A DNA stretch of 64,000 nucleotides, taken from NCBI GenBank assembly GCA_037953625.1, contig CM075653.1, forward strand, positions 2,170,001-2,234,000. The letters run 5' to 3'. The position numbers and the translations under genes were made by a program. The notes below the pieces were generated by a model. That model was not told where the DNA came from. It searched no databases and worked only from the letters and a program-made list of their open reading frames with translations. This document shows, in pieces, positions 10,401 through 21,911 of this stretch. This DNA comes from Crotalaria pallida (lineage: Eukaryota > Streptophyta > Magnoliopsida > Fabales > Fabaceae). Within the stretch, counting starts at the first letter, position 1, and the number at the start of each line of letters is the position of its first letter.

Positions 10401-12712
10401 AGAATCTCTTAGGATAGGTTTAACTAGAAAAATCAGAAACTAGTGGTTTACACTGTTCAAGGTCCTTGTGGCTTACATAAAGTGTATCAGTTGGCTTACA
10501 TAAAATGTATTACTTGCCAATTGCCACTTGGCACCCCACACACAAAAAAAAAAAAAAAAAAAGGAAAAAAAAAAAGAAAAAGAAAGAAAGATTTTCATAT
10601 TCTATTTTCATTTCCACATCAATGAAAGATTTTGTTGTACCCATTGATCTCACCTAAACTAAATGTAAATTATAACTCTTTTAATAAATTTAATTACAAT
10701 CAAAGTAAATCATCATCATCATCATTATAATTTTTAAAATTGCAAGTAATGGTTCTGTTATAGAATTTCTATTAGCATTCAGCTTTAAAAAATTCTCAAA
10801 AATTATGAATATAGATCATATTAGTCCTAAAATTATGATAAAACAATTATATAACTCTAGAAAACCTATTAAACTAATAGATAACAATTGCAGGAATTAA
10901 TATGACAGGTAATTCCAATTTCAAGGGATTAAAATGTTGATTTACTCCATTGTAGTTAAATTTCTGACAAAACTTCAGACTAAATCAACTTCACATTTAA
11001 GCTAAAATAAATCCAACTAAGTTTCATTGACTTTATCTCATGTATACATCTGATTAATGTACCTTTTATTGGTAGTTCTAACCTCTAAGCACAATCCCAA
11101 GTGACATTCATGAATAATAAGTTAATAACCATTAGTTCTGCCACTGCTGGAGATTTTATGTTGCTGAAGCAAGAAATGGACTACCCCTCTTGAAAGCTGC
11201 AATAGGCCCAACCAATTGATAAAATCACACTTGGGTTTCTTTTAGACCAGATGCAAATGTCCTTCAACAAAACTATATTTATTGAATATACTATGAATGC
11301 TGAAAAGCACATGGTTTAAACTGGCTTATAAAAAAAGATTTAAACTGTCAACCAACTAAGAAACCAAATTCACCATTAACTGCAGGAATCCATACAAGTA
11401 GAAATCAACACTTAATTCATCACCGGTTCCATCAACAATACACTAAAAGAAACCTGTCTTCATGTTGAGGCCATACTTAGAAGCAAATTAAATACTCCCT
11501 ACGATCCCATAAGTTATGTTCATATAGGTTTTTCATTTTATCCCATATGTTATGTTCTTTTAGAAACTCAATACTCGTTTATATTTCTTTTTCCAAGCAT
11601 ACCCTTATTTATTATATCATATTTTTCATCACTCATTTCTCTATCTCTCTTCAATATAATCTCTATACATTTATTATTATTCTCTCTCCTATTATTAAAT
11701 GGGGGTATTTTAGTCTAAACATATCAAATTATTCCATCATTGACTCATTTATTAATTTACGTGAAATCTCTATAAAGACTTAACTTATGTGACGAGGGAG
11801 TACATTATTAAGCTGCAAGTGAGCAAAGACAGTTCAATTGCATAGTATACAATCATTACACCACATTAATGAATATGTAACGGGTTCTATCCCTTGTATT
11901 GCAACATCTAATCTAATTATAATACATGCAAATTAAACATGCTCAATTGATAAAAGTATATCTACAAAAGCTCGCGAGACGTTCCAAAATAAGCTTAATG
12001 TGGATACTATGACTTGTCTGCATCACTACTTACACTAGACATTCTCAAGAGCCACCATCTTGTTATTAAAATCACTTTCCATAAGGAGTTATTAAAAGAT
12101 GTAATTGTTTTTTAAGTTCCACTATAGTGTGTTTGTGTCTGTTATTTTAAACTGGCCAATAAGGTGACCGCAACAGCATAAAGTAAGGATAAAGGCTTTT
12201 TTTTTTATGTTTCAAACATTGTCAGGCAAAGCTAATAAGCCAACTGGGCAAGAAACATAATCCTGTATGTGTTCATCCAACTGTCACACAATCAAAACAC
12301 TAACCATCCACATACTATAAACTTTTAGGTTCTGTATATGTTCATAAAAAACACTGATATACACAAGCTGATCAGTAGCTAATCATAAAACCTTTTTAAG
12401 AACTCTGCTATCAGGGAATTAACTATCCAGTAGTAATAGTTAAAATGTTGAACTTTAGATATGAGAATAACTAATATGATGATGTGCCTTTGAAGTTTGA
12501 ATTTGAACCATCACAGTCTACCTATACCCATATGAGTGAGTACCTGAACTTTGAAGTTGATTATTCTTGACACAATCAAAAGCAAGCGACTAACAGTAAG
12601 TAGGAAGATAATTTAAATGTGAAACAAGAAGCAAAATAAATGAAATACATTATCCAAGTTACAAAACTATGTTACACTCTCCAATTTCATAGACTTCAAG
12701 AACTTTATCCCC
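10401..12712. other. Intergenic between LHCA2 and the PPR gene
   Basis: No gene is recognised. Contents: an A/AG-rich low-complexity run (about 10542-10590), AT-rich sequence, the MITE at 11495-11800, and the likely PPR 3' UTR close to 12712. Confidence 0.55.
11495..11800. mobile_element. Stowaway-like MITE, 306 bp
   Basis: It starts CTCCCTACGATCCCATAAGTT and ends with the inverted form AACTTATGTGACGAGGGAG. TA flanks it at 11493-11494 and 11801-11802. Its ends and interior (ttatgttcatata..., cccttatttattatat...) match the element at 54721-55028, so both belong to one subfamily. Confidence 0.75.
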
Positions 12713-15034
12713 TCACGAAGGATCATCTTTTTCACTCAAAATTGATGCCCTTTGGTATCTGAGTTTATCAATTTCCCTTCCCAGATAATCTAAAGTTGTA
12801 TCTGTAACATGGTTGGGGGTACATCCAGCATCCAGCATCATCTTTAAGAATTTATATGCATCCTTCAATCGCCCTGCCTTGCTGTGAACTTCAATTAATG
12901 TATTATAAGTGACAACATCAGGATTTATCCCGCTGCTCTTCATTTGCTCAAAGAGCTTATTTACCTCATTGATGCGGCCTGCCTTCCCCAAAGCATTAAT
13001 AAGAGTATTATACATAACTATGTCAAGATAACCACCCTGCTTCAGTAGCCTATCAAGAACAGCACTAGCTAGGTCTGCTCTTCCCATCTTCCCTAAACCT
13101 TGAATTATCATATTGTATGTTGCTATATCGGCTGGGCAAAGCTTTTCTCCCATTTCAGTTACGATAGCCCATGCCTCAGTGTAATAGCCCTTTTTGACAA
13201 ATGAGCTCATCATAGAATTATAGGTATAACTCACAGGATCCACACCCGCATCCGTGAAAATCTCAAATAATTTGCATGCCAAGCTCAACTTCCCCTTGGA
13301 GAGAAATATGGACAAGAAAGTATTCACCATATCAATATCAAAAGAATCTGGCCCTTTTTCTTGAACTCTTTGTCCACGAGTAGGCGTAAACAGCTGTGAA
13401 GAATAGCCAGTGGAACTGACTTTATTTGCCAACTTATCCATATGCGGAGATGGTGACCACTCATCAGCCTCCTCATCTTTAATTCCGGAATCTTGTGAAT
13501 CAGGGCTGATATCCTGAGCAGAAGTTATAAAGCTCAAGATCTCACTGAAATCCCCTTTGGAAGGGAACAAGGGTGAATAATCCTTTTTCGTGCTCGGCGG
13601 GTTCTTCAAAGAGGCCTCCATTCCAGCTTTCCACTTGAGCACACTAGGGACCAGATCACCCTCCCTCACATGCTTCATCAGCCTGTCTGTCCAGTCCCAG
13701 CGACCGTGTTTATGGATGCTAATCAAGAGCGATGTTATCGTCACGAGATCAACAGCAAAGCCTCTGGTTTCCATTTCTTCCACCAACTGCAGCGCCTCCT
13801 CAAGTTGACCCTCTCTACAAAGCTGCAGCACAACAATGCTATAAGTAATCCCGTCCACAAGTTGCCCTTTCTTCTTCAGGTCACAAAACAGAGTATAAGC
13901 AGCTTCCGCTCTCCCATTCTTAAGCAACCCATCAATGAGAATATTATAAGTCCAGCACGACGTTTTCACCCCTTCTTCAACCATTTTCTCAAACACCTGG
14001 CACGCCTCCGAAACCTTCCTAGCTTTGAAAAGCCCATCCAGAAGAGAATTATAAACGACCGTATTCGCGCGAAGTCCATTGTTCTGCATCTCGTTAAAAA
14101 CCCTCATAGCTTCGTCAATCCTATAAGCCTTACAACAACCTTGAATAACAATCCTGTAAGTAAACTCATCGGGCTCATGACCCGATCCTTTAAGCTCCTC
14201 CCACACGACAAGCGCATCATTAACCTTACCGACTCTGCAAAGCACGGTAACGAGACTATTGTAAGTGCACAAATCCGGCGCGACGCCGCCGCTCTTATCC
14301 TTCATCTCCTTGAAAAGGGTTAAACAAGTATCCAAATCACCCCAACAACCAAATGCATGAATACACACATTATAACCCCAAGTATCAAAAACAAAACTTT
14401 CCTTCTCCCTGAGCCTATCAAACACTTGCTTAAACTCAACCCTCATACCCTCTTTCCTAAGCGCTACCAATAACTCGTTGCAGGCGACAGAATTAGCCGA
14501 ATCAACGAAACCGGAAGACGATTCAAGAAGCTTGTAAAAAATGGATAATGCCAAAGGCACTTGCTTTTTTCTAACGAGAGCGATGAGAAAAGAGCTATAC
14601 ATAGCAGGGCTGAGGGAAACGGAGTTGTTTTCCATGTAATCGAGGATTTGGAGAGCGAGGACGAAGTTACCCGAAAGGATGGAAGAATGAAGGAGATGGT
14701 GGAAAGAATGGGAGTCGAGAACGACGCCGTCTCGGGACATGGATTGGAGGAGCGGTGGGACGTCGGAGAGGAGGGCGGCGCGGAGCATGGCGGAGTAGGC
14801 GGAGGGAGAGTGAAGATGGGGAGGGGACCAGTGGAAGAAATGAAGCTTCTTGGAAGGGGGGAGAGAGGGGTTGGTGAGGATTTGGAGGAAGATGGAGGGA
14901 GAGAGATGGAGGGAGGGGTTAAGGTTCCGAGTGCCGGAATCGGAAAGGGATTTGGTGATGGAAGCCACGAGGAGAAGGTCTCCAAGGTGGTTTTTAGTTA
15001 GCGAGGTTCGATGCCGCATTGCATTGCATTGCAT
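12713..15034 (-). CDS. Pentatricopeptide repeat protein, At4g01570-like
   Basis: Intronless gene of 773 residues if the first ATG (15034) is used, or 768 from the in-frame ATG at 15019. It resembles Arabidopsis At4g01570 along its whole length, including the start (NHLGDLLLVASITKSLS), FDTWGYNVCIHAFGCWGDLD, CWTYNILIDGLLKNGRAEAAYTLFCDLKKKG, and the C-terminal block ATYNMIIQGLGKMGRADLASAVLDRLLKQGGYLDIVMYNTLINALGKAGR. PPR motifs fall in two groups: about seven to nine in the first 460 residues and about four near the C-terminus, split by an acidic, Ser-rich linker (residues about 475-565). No PLS-class E, DYW or other catalytic tail is present, so it is a P-class protein. Family role: sequence-specific RNA binding in organelles; this member's target is unknown to me. 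In-frame codons continue upstream to a TTG but not to another ATG. It looks intact. Confidence 0.93.
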   Translation of the reverse strand: MQCNAMRHRTSLTKNHLGDLLLVASITKSLSDSGTRNLNPSLHLSPSIFLQILTNPSLPPSKKLHFFHWSPPHLHSPSAYSAMLRAALLSDVPPLLQSMSRDGVVLDSHSFHHLLHSSILSGNFVLALQILDYMENNSVSLSPAMYSSFLIALVRKKQVPLALSIFYKLLESSSGFVDSANSVACNELLVALRKEGMRVEFKQVFDRLREKESFVFDTWGYNVCIHAFGCWGDLDTCLTLFKEMKDKSGGVAPDLCTYNSLVTVLCRVGKVNDALVVWEELKGSGHEPDEFTYRIVIQGCCKAYRIDEAMRVFNEMQNNGLRANTVVYNSLLDGLFKARKVSEACQVFEKMVEEGVKTSCWTYNILIDGLLKNGRAEAAYTLFCDLKKKGQLVDGITYSIVVLQLCREGQLEEALQLVEEMETRGFAVDLVTITSLLISIHKHGRWDWTDRLMKHVREGDLVPSVLKWKAGMEASLKNPPSTKKDYSPLFPSKGDFSEILSFITSAQDISPDSQDSGIKDEEADEWSPSPHMDKLANKVSSTGYSSQLFTPTRGQRVQEKGPDSFDIDMVNTFLSIFLSKGKLSLACKLFEIFTDAGVDPVSYTYNSMMSSFVKKGYYTEAWAIVTEMGEKLCPADIATYNMIIQGLGKMGRADLASAVLDRLLKQGGYLDIVMYNTLINALGKAGRINEVNKLFEQMKSSGINPDVVTYNTLIEVHSKAGRLKDAYKFLKMMLDAGCTPNHVTDTTLDYLGREIDKLRYQRASILSEKDDPS

Positions 15035-15036
15035 TG
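15016..15036 (-). repeat. Pentanucleotide (ATGCA)n microsatellite over the PPR start codon
   Basis: Four copies of the 5-bp unit give ATGs at 15034, 15029, 15024 and 15019 on the minus strand. The first and last are in the PPR frame; the two between are in the other frames. Gain or loss of one unit would change which ATG comes first in frame. Confidence 0.85.
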
Positions 15037-15179
15037 CAGTTGGAGTTGGAAGATGAGTACCTGAATTCAAACCACCTCTTCTCTGTCAAGATGACAGATC
15101 CATTTTTTGTTCTATACTGTCAATAGGATCAATTATAACAAGTCACACACACTCATATACAGAAACAAAAAAATTCCAC
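15035..15179 (-). promoter_or_regulatory. PPR gene upstream flank
   Basis: The 145 bp between the PPR start codon and the plastid-derived segment must hold at least part of the 5' UTR and core promoter. No clear TATA box is seen, which is common for PPR genes. Confidence 0.3.
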
Positions 15180-15363
15180 CGTAGTCGGTTCTTGTGAATC
15201 TAATTCATAGATATTCCGTCCAGTAAAATGGACGAATTATAAATCTCCAAAATAATAGATAAAAATATCACAAAAAGAGCCATTGCAAGACCCATCAAAG
15301 GAGTAGTTCCCCACCCCGGAGCTACTTTACCATATTCTGAATTCAATGGTTTCAATAAACTCC
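15180..15363 (-). pseudogene. psbH: Plastid DNA insertion (NUPT) with the psbH 3' part
   Basis: On the minus strand this reads an uninterrupted frame matching the C-terminal part of PsbH, a photosystem II small subunit: LLKPLNSEYGKVAPGWGTT, then PLMGLAMALFVIFLSIILE, then IYNSSILLDGISMN and stop (15200-15202). The first part of psbH is missing: similarity ends abruptly at about 15363, next to a 25-bp tandem repeat. About 20 bp past the stop (aaccgactac...) looks like plastid downstream spacer. Since nuclear genes flank it, it is a nuclear plastid-DNA transfer, not a functional gene. Lack of stops suggests a fairly recent insertion or simply a short piece. Confidence 0.88.
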
Positions 15364-15732
15364 CTATCGGCCAATAACCGAAGATTCCATATCGGCCAAT
15401 AACCGAAGACTAATCTCTATGAGACGTAAAAATCATCTAAATGAGTTTTGCCTCTATTAACAAAGTCTTTTTCATGTTACGATAGGGATCAAACCTCTAA
15501 CCTCATGTTTAAAGTGTTAGATTATTTTAATAATCTATAGTAGCTCATGAACTTAAAGATTGATTCTTATTAAAGAGGGTTCAATGTGATGATGGTTAAT
15601 CTTATTAAAGTCATTTAGAATCAATTGGATATTTTATAATTTAAAAGTTCATCTTCTCTGCCTTTAAAAAGAGAAATAATTGTTAAACCACATGACTGTT
15701 GGACGAAAGGACGCAACTGCTGTTCAGGAATA

Positions 15733-15734
<2 letters not shown>
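15364..15734. other. Intergenic with a 25-bp tandem repeat
   Basis: TATCGGCCAATAACCGAAGA occurs at 15365-15384 and again at 15390-15409, directly at the broken end of the psbH insertion. Farther on (about 15483-15545, minus sense) there is a weak box-B-like 'gaggtttgatccc'. No gene is seen. Confidence 0.6.

Positions 15735-15772
<38 letters not shown>
15735..15772. repeat. (TA)n microsatellite
   Basis: Nineteen uninterrupted TA units. Confidence 0.9.
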
Positions 15773-15774
<2 letters not shown>

Positions 15775-16167
15775 TATAAGTTCAAAAGGAAAAAAAGGGG
15801 TTAAGTGGATATGTCATATATCAGATATAGAAACAGTTCTCCAATCATCAGAGAATCATAAGGGAAAAGGAACAGTGGAGAGAAATTGATCAAGGAACAC
15901 AAGCATACACTCTTTTTTTTTTTTTTTTTTTTTTGAAGGGCAGACATACACTCAAGAGATTCAAGTGAAAAACTTCAAGCATGGATCCGGGTAAGTTTCC
16001 TATTTGTAATCCCCAATTATATAGCAAACAAATAATGTGAGAATTTTGAATTCAAGATCCTTAATTTGCTTACATAAAGAACTTAGCTATTTGTCAACTA
16101 TTCAAGACCTTGCCGATGAAATTATGTTTTTAACTTTTTATTGTAAAAAATAAAAATAATTAAGAAC

Positions 16168-16905
16168 AACTTCCTACACCCCACTACCCACTTCCCACAC
16201 CCCATTTTTTTTTACTTTCCCATAATACCCCCTTTTCTCTCACCCCATCTTCTTCTTCCTCCCAACTCACCCCACCTCCTTCTCCCTCCAAGCTAGCATC
16301 CCCCACCCCACAACCAGCAGCGCGACCCTCCACCCCCACTCGCGGCCCCCCCAACAGTCACCATACCCACACCGTGAGCCCCCCGCCGCCCCAACAACAC
16401 CTCACACCAACCCAACAGCACCTCTGACCACCCCCCACCCCACTCAAAACCCACCAGCACCACCGCAACACGTCCAGCCACTCTCGCGTCCACCCTCGCG
16501 GCTCCGATACACACCGCAACCCCCCAAACCGCATCGCCTTCACGCCACTCGCGTCCCTCATCGCCCTCACGACCGAAGGCGTGACCCTCATCACGACCGT
16601 CCCACCTTACCACATCGTGACTCTCCTTACGACCATCCCACTCTATCACACAAGACCAAGGTCATGAGGCCTCACGACCTGAGCTTTTTTAACTGGTCTG
16701 GGGGCAACGAGTGGGGTTGGAGGGGGGCCGTGGGGTAGGTGGGGAGTTCCGCCACTACTGGGGACGTTTGGAGTGGGTGGTCGTGGAGGAGGCCGGCTAT
16801 GGTGGTGGGGCTGTGGGGTGGGAAGAGAGGGTGAGGGGGTGAGGGTATTTTGGGAAAATTGAGCTAAAGTGGGGTGTAGGAATTTAAGTGTGGGGTGGCA
16901 AAAAC
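16168..16905. mobile_element. GC-rich foldback (inverted-repeat) element
   Basis: The left end reads acttcctacaccccactac ... tttcccataatacccc, and the right end is its rough complement (ggtattttgggaaaa ... agtggggtgtaggaattt). The arms are imperfect, about 70-100 bp. The interior is C-rich then G-rich, in strong contrast to its AT-rich surroundings, so overlapping open frames occur on the minus strand (16293-16993), but their composition is low-complexity and no domain is visible. Probably a non-autonomous DNA transposon; the superfamily is unknown. Confidence 0.5.
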
Positions 16906-17026
16906 TTTTCTCAAATAATTTAATAAACCAAATAAACCATAATACCAATGACACATAGGCCCGACCGAGGAGCAGGGCAATAAAGGCACCCACCCTGGAA
17001 CCATGATTTTTAGGGGCTCAAAAATA

Positions 17027-17065
<39 letters not shown>

Positions 17066-18744
17066 TCAGTTTTGTTAACATAAATATTAACGAGTGCAGG
17101 TGGTGAGTGTGCCTTATAATATGACTAGTGACCAAAGTTCAAAACTTACTAATAGCACTAGCTATTTTTCTAATCATTTATTATATGTTATCCTTTTTAT
17201 TTTGTCCAAATTGAATGCATTTTTTAATTTTTTTTCTTTCATTTTTATTATAATTCATAGTTAACTATATTATAAAGATTAATGAGAATAGTAATGTTTT
17301 TTAAAATTTCAAAAAAGTATTTTAACATTACAATTTTATATCTTAACTCATATTAAAAAATTTACAAATATATTATTTCAAATTAAAGAATAAAAAACAA
17401 ATATGATAAAAAAAAGCAATATAATAAGTGACTCGTAAAAAATACAAAGTGACTTATAAATAGAACAAAAAATTCATCTGAAAAATAAATTATAAATAAG
17501 ATAAAAGGAAGTATTTATTTTTAAATTTCAAGCTTTGTCGAGTTGATTGTTATTTTTATTCTTATATAAAATGAAAGTATACAACAATTTGAGAAATTTT
17601 GTTTCATTTTTCCTAATTAATTAATCAAACTAATCAACATTAAAATAGATAATTCTGGGATCAGTTCAAACTTTATTGTTAAAATTTATTTATTTACAAG
17701 TTTTTTATAGTTTAAGGGGCTCAAAAAAATTTTCGTCGCGAATCTATAACATATGAGGACCGGGGCTGATGACACAACATTATAGACTTCATTGCATGAT
17801 TAATTATTAGCATTCATAAACTACATCCATGCATTACTTTTTAACTTTTCTTTTTTAAAATCATGCTGTCAGGTTTATCGTCTTCTAGCATGCATTAGAT
17901 TTTTGAGAGCAACCATTATTATGCATTTATCCTAAACTCTTTTTTGTTATCATTTGGTTTGGTTTGGTTTTGAAGCTTTTATCAAGTTATCTTATTAGCT
18001 GAACTCTTTTTTAGTAGCATGATCTCGGGCTTTTGATTTAGGACTATTATCTCATTTTATCATGCTTTGACCAATATATCATGGTACTCATTTATTTGAG
18101 AGGGATGTTCTCAAATATTCTGTTAACCTATTAAAAATTTAACTTAAAAAAAAATAATAAATCCTAAAATAATTATGCTGCTATCGCCTTTTATCATTGA
18201 GATAGCAACTGAAATTAATTTTATGGACCTGACCTGATGATCTTTTATCTCTAAATTAAACCAACTATTTAGATTAATGCTTTCAATGTATGTTAAACGA
18301 GTTAAACATAGTTCGATCCCTATTAATTATTTGAGATAACTAAATGGATTCAAAAGTAATGTTCAATGGAAACTCCAAAAATATGTCATCATTAAGATCT
18401 TGATTGTTACAAGGTAGTGTTTGGTGATGTATTTACTTGAATAATATTGTATTATTTTAAGTTTTAACTATAATTTAAATTTTAATTTATTAAACTGATT
18501 TGTAGTTAATAGCTCTATTTTGAATTGTGGATATGATAGAGCTCTTTCATCAATAAATATATATTAGGAAAGATAATGCCGAGTTTGTTGAGAAACAAGT
18601 AAAAAAGACATTTATAAGTCCATTCAACTATGAAAATATATTTATTTAATCATATTGCTTCTGAATTGAAAATCTAGATTGCATAGGACGATTGTGCTTT
18701 GTTTAGATACTTAGAGGTTTTGACATGTGTCTTAATTCTCAATT
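16906..18744. other. AT-rich intergenic DNA
   Basis: It contains a (TA)n microsatellite (17030-17063) and scattered AT-rich repeats. No gene or clear element is seen. Confidence 0.55.
17030..17063. repeat. (TA)n microsatellite
   Basis: Seventeen uninterrupted AT units. Confidence 0.9.
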
Positions 18745-19140
18745 GTAGAAAGACTATACATCGAGACTTGAGCAAGCTTTGACACAATCATCAGGGAGTT
18801 TCGCCTCTAATAATTTGGATGAATTGAAGTCTCGGTATTAGTTGGTGGAAAGAAAAAAGGGAAGGTATATGGTAATGGAGTTGTTGTTTCTTATGTTTTA
18901 CGTTTGCAAAAACCCCTTACATAGTTGTCAGCATCTACTTCCACCAGCGACATACTCAAGATCAAGTGTACGCCTTGACTTTGGAAAATCAATTACTGAA
19001 TAAAAGGTTGGCTAGTCTTGAGCAGTTGGTTGTGCAAAATATTTGCCTCGCTCACCTGCACCTAACCCTCATGGGCATGACTAGAACTTGGGCTCAGATG
19101 ATGATGGTCATGATAATTATGATGATTAAAAAATATGGTG
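18745..19140 (+). pseudogene. CACTA (En/Spm, Ptta-type) transposase C-terminal remnant
   Basis: The segment encodes, across frame breaks, wording typical of plant En/Spm-type transposase tails: DYTSRLEQALTQSSGSFAS, then GKKKGKVYGNGVVVSYVL, then QVYALTLENQLLNKRLASLE followed by QLVVQN. A TAG and a frameshift lie between the first two blocks. No terminal CACTA repeats were found nearby. The call rests on recognition of the K-G-x-V-Y-G motif and the coiled-coil tail; moderate certainty. Confidence 0.5.
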
Positions 19141-19509
19141 CATGTAATCATTTTTGGTTACATTATTAGAAGGTTTATTAATTAATTGTTTGGATATGGT
19201 TTAATTTCAATAGGTTTATTAACTTTTAGAATATTTAGATATTTCATTAACTTTTTATTATTACTCTTTCTTTATTGTTATTTTTATTAATAGCGAATAT
19301 AGTAAGTAAATTTTTATATTTTCGAATCAAGTAGTAGTAGTAATAATAATAATAATAATAATATTTTGGACAGGGGCAAGACATATTTTCTTGAAAAATT
19401 GGAAGTAAGATATTTTTATCCTTTGATTGGTTGTATTATTGGTTTACCAAGAAATAGTAAGTCTCTTATTTCTTTACTCTTTTAATTATATAAATATCTT
19501 TTCTTATGA
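19141..19509. other. AT-rich intergenic DNA
   Basis: It includes a short (TAG)n/(TAA)n run at about 19331-19362. Nothing else is recognised. Confidence 0.5.

Positions 19510-19571
<62 letters not shown>
19510..19571. repeat. (AAT)n microsatellite
   Basis: About 20 uninterrupted AAT/ATA trinucleotides. Confidence 0.9.
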
Positions 19572-19573
<2 letters not shown>

Positions 19574-21651
19574 TTAAGATTGTTTAACGTTAAAACAGTT
19601 TTTTTTTTAAATAATGTTACCAACGATTATTCAGCCCTATGCAATACCAACCAAGGGCTAAAGCCTTCTATTAAAGATTACAATTTATCAAGGGTTAGTT
19701 GTTTTCCTCCTAACCTATTTTGGGCCTTATTAGGGTGAAAAAAATTTTGAGGTCTTAATTCATAAAAAAAAAAAAAAATTATTAAAAACTAGTGTGTTGA
19801 CGAGCAACCATCGCCAACCAACAAACCCTCAAACGCGAACATAGATCCACCAACTCATGACCTACCATTGTCGTTCTCCTTCACTCTTCAGTCGCCAACA
19901 TCACCATTACTCCACGCCCTCTCTCTCTCCCTTCATCCATAGTCCCTCTCCTCCTTCGTCCTTCCCACGGCCTTGCACCAGGCCCAAACCCACCGCGATA
20001 CACTTCTCTCCCTCTTCTTTTCTTCATTGCTTCATTACCCATCCCCCTAAGAATAATGCTATTGCTGTTAATACACCTATTGTACATGGAACATTAACTC
20101 CTAGAGACAAAAAAAAAAATATGAACATCATAAATATGTGAATTGATTTACAATCAAAATAGCATGTGAATTGGTGATGAATGGGTGGGGAGAGAGGGCT
20201 GGTGGTTGATGGTGGTTGTAGTAGGAAAATAAGAATGAGAAAGAGGGTTGGAGAAGAAAGAGGGTTGAGCAAGAAAGAGAGTAATTTTGAGATTAAATTT
20301 TTTTTGAAGTTTAAAGTCTAAAAAATGGGAGTTAGGAACTAGAACTCAAAAAATATTACCAAGGGCTAATGCTCTTCGTAAGACATTACAATTTAAGGGT
20401 CATAACCCTATATAATGCATTACAATTTTTTGACGACATTAATTCTCGATAATATTATTTACCAACATTAATATTATCGAAAGTTTTGTGTTCGTGGATT
20501 GTCCCTCTATAACACATTTTATTAATTACATTTTGAAGATTACCTAGTTCCTTTTTTTAGTGGTTATGGAATCGGAGATTTACGTGGAAGCACAACACGA
20601 ACAACCAATGTTGAATATATAGCCAACATTTCAAGCATGGTGCATATTCATATAAACCTATATATATAGAATTTAGAAAATGAAGTCGAATTGCTGGGAT
20701 TGGCATCATTAGTTGGTCTTAATTTAGTCGAAATTCTCTCTCTTTTTTTATTAAATTAAAAAAATTTCAGTTATGATTATTTTTCGGGTACCGAAAGTTA
20801 TGATCTTTAATTCAGCATAAGAAATAAATCCCACACATACTGAAATATCTTACATTATAAATACTCAAAAAATCGCACTGAAATGACTAGGTACATATTT
20901 TTAATTTATCATCAGTTACAAAGGTCTGGTTGGGTGATGCTTTTATTCTATCCCTTCTGCACGAAACACTGATCATTTGTAGCAAACATATATAGAAAAA
21001 GCATATGAAAGGAACTAACATGAAAGTGCCAATAAATGACAAACTAGCATTGCCTTGCTTCCATACACTCTGGACTTTGGGAGAAAATTAAACCAAATAC
21101 TAATGATATTTGCACATAAAACTTTACGTGCAATAAGTATTTTTAGTTCATCATTTCATTTTTATATAATCAAACTAAGTCCAATGATGTTTATATAGAC
21201 CCCTTGTGTAGGAATAATATTTCTTTTGCTTTAAAAAAAAAAGGTCCAAGAATATTTATTATAAAAAAAACAAGAAAATGTACACATTTTAATACATATT
21301 CTTTCTACCTCCATTTTTGTTATACTATGCAAAGTTGATATAAATTTTGGATTTGTAACTCTCTGGATTAAACCTATGAATCAAATTTTAACTTTGTTAG
21401 GTTAATGAGTCTAATGATGTTGAAGGAAAACTATGATCTTGTTTTAGTTTTCTTTTTCTGTTTGGACCTTAGCTTGTATCTTTTTTGGTACGAAATTCAT
21501 TGCCTTATAAAAAAAATGTGGAAATTAAAGTAAACTACATATAGTCCCAGTGCACTAATAACCATGAGAATGTTAGATAACAGCACTTCCATTTACGAGT
21601 TTACAAGTTTATTGCTTTGCTTGCTTCTATTTAAGAATTGACATCCAAATC
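19572..21651. other. Repeat-like intergenic DNA
   Basis: 19619-19700 and 20340-20430 share wording (accaagggctaa..., attacaattta...aagggt), so 19620-20430 is probably one non-autonomous element with a C-rich left interior and G-rich right interior (19800-20280), like the foldback element at 16168. The rest is AT-rich without genes. Confidence 0.4.
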
Positions 21652-21669
21652 AATCATACTTTGAAAATA

Positions 21670-21893
21670 CCTTTAGCCCAGTACTGCTGAATTTGCCAAA
21701 AATGCTGATGGACTTTCCTTTTAGTATTTTGTTTAAAGTATCTGCTTGTAGTTTGTGGGGGTGAACTGAAGGCTCGGTTCTTTGGTGGTTGGTAGGTTAA
21801 ACCTTTTTATTAACTTCTATTGTATCTTGTTTCCTTATAAGTATTACTTGTGCTTCTGGTTGTTTCCTAATGAAATTTTTCTTACCCGAAAAA
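21670..21893 (+). mobile_element. 5'-truncated LINE 3' end
   Basis: A 224-bp insertion ends ...tgaaatttttcttacccg plus an A-run. It is flanked by an 18-bp target duplication, AATCATACTTTGAAAATA (21652-21669) and AATCAAACTTTGAAAATA (21894-21911), with one mismatch. A-tail plus long duplication is the hallmark of LINE-mediated insertion. Confidence 0.75.
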
Positions 21894-21911
21894 AATCAAA
21901 CTTTGAAAATA

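Noticed and set aside
13590..15056. Open frames on the plus strand across the PPR gene
   Set aside because: They are antisense shadows of the PPR coding sequence.
15035..15070. N-terminal extension of the PPR frame
   Set aside because: It begins at a TTG codon; the first ATG in frame is at 15034.
15180..15363. psbH as a functional gene
   Set aside because: The 5' part is missing and the flanks are nuclear; it is a transferred fragment.
16293..16993. Two long minus-strand open frames in the GC-rich island
   Set aside because: Low-complexity composition, overlapping frames and location within inverted arms; no domain is visible.
19857..20272. Open frames on both strands in the C/G-rich stretch
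   Set aside because: Low-complexity composition inside a probable non-autonomous element; no domain.
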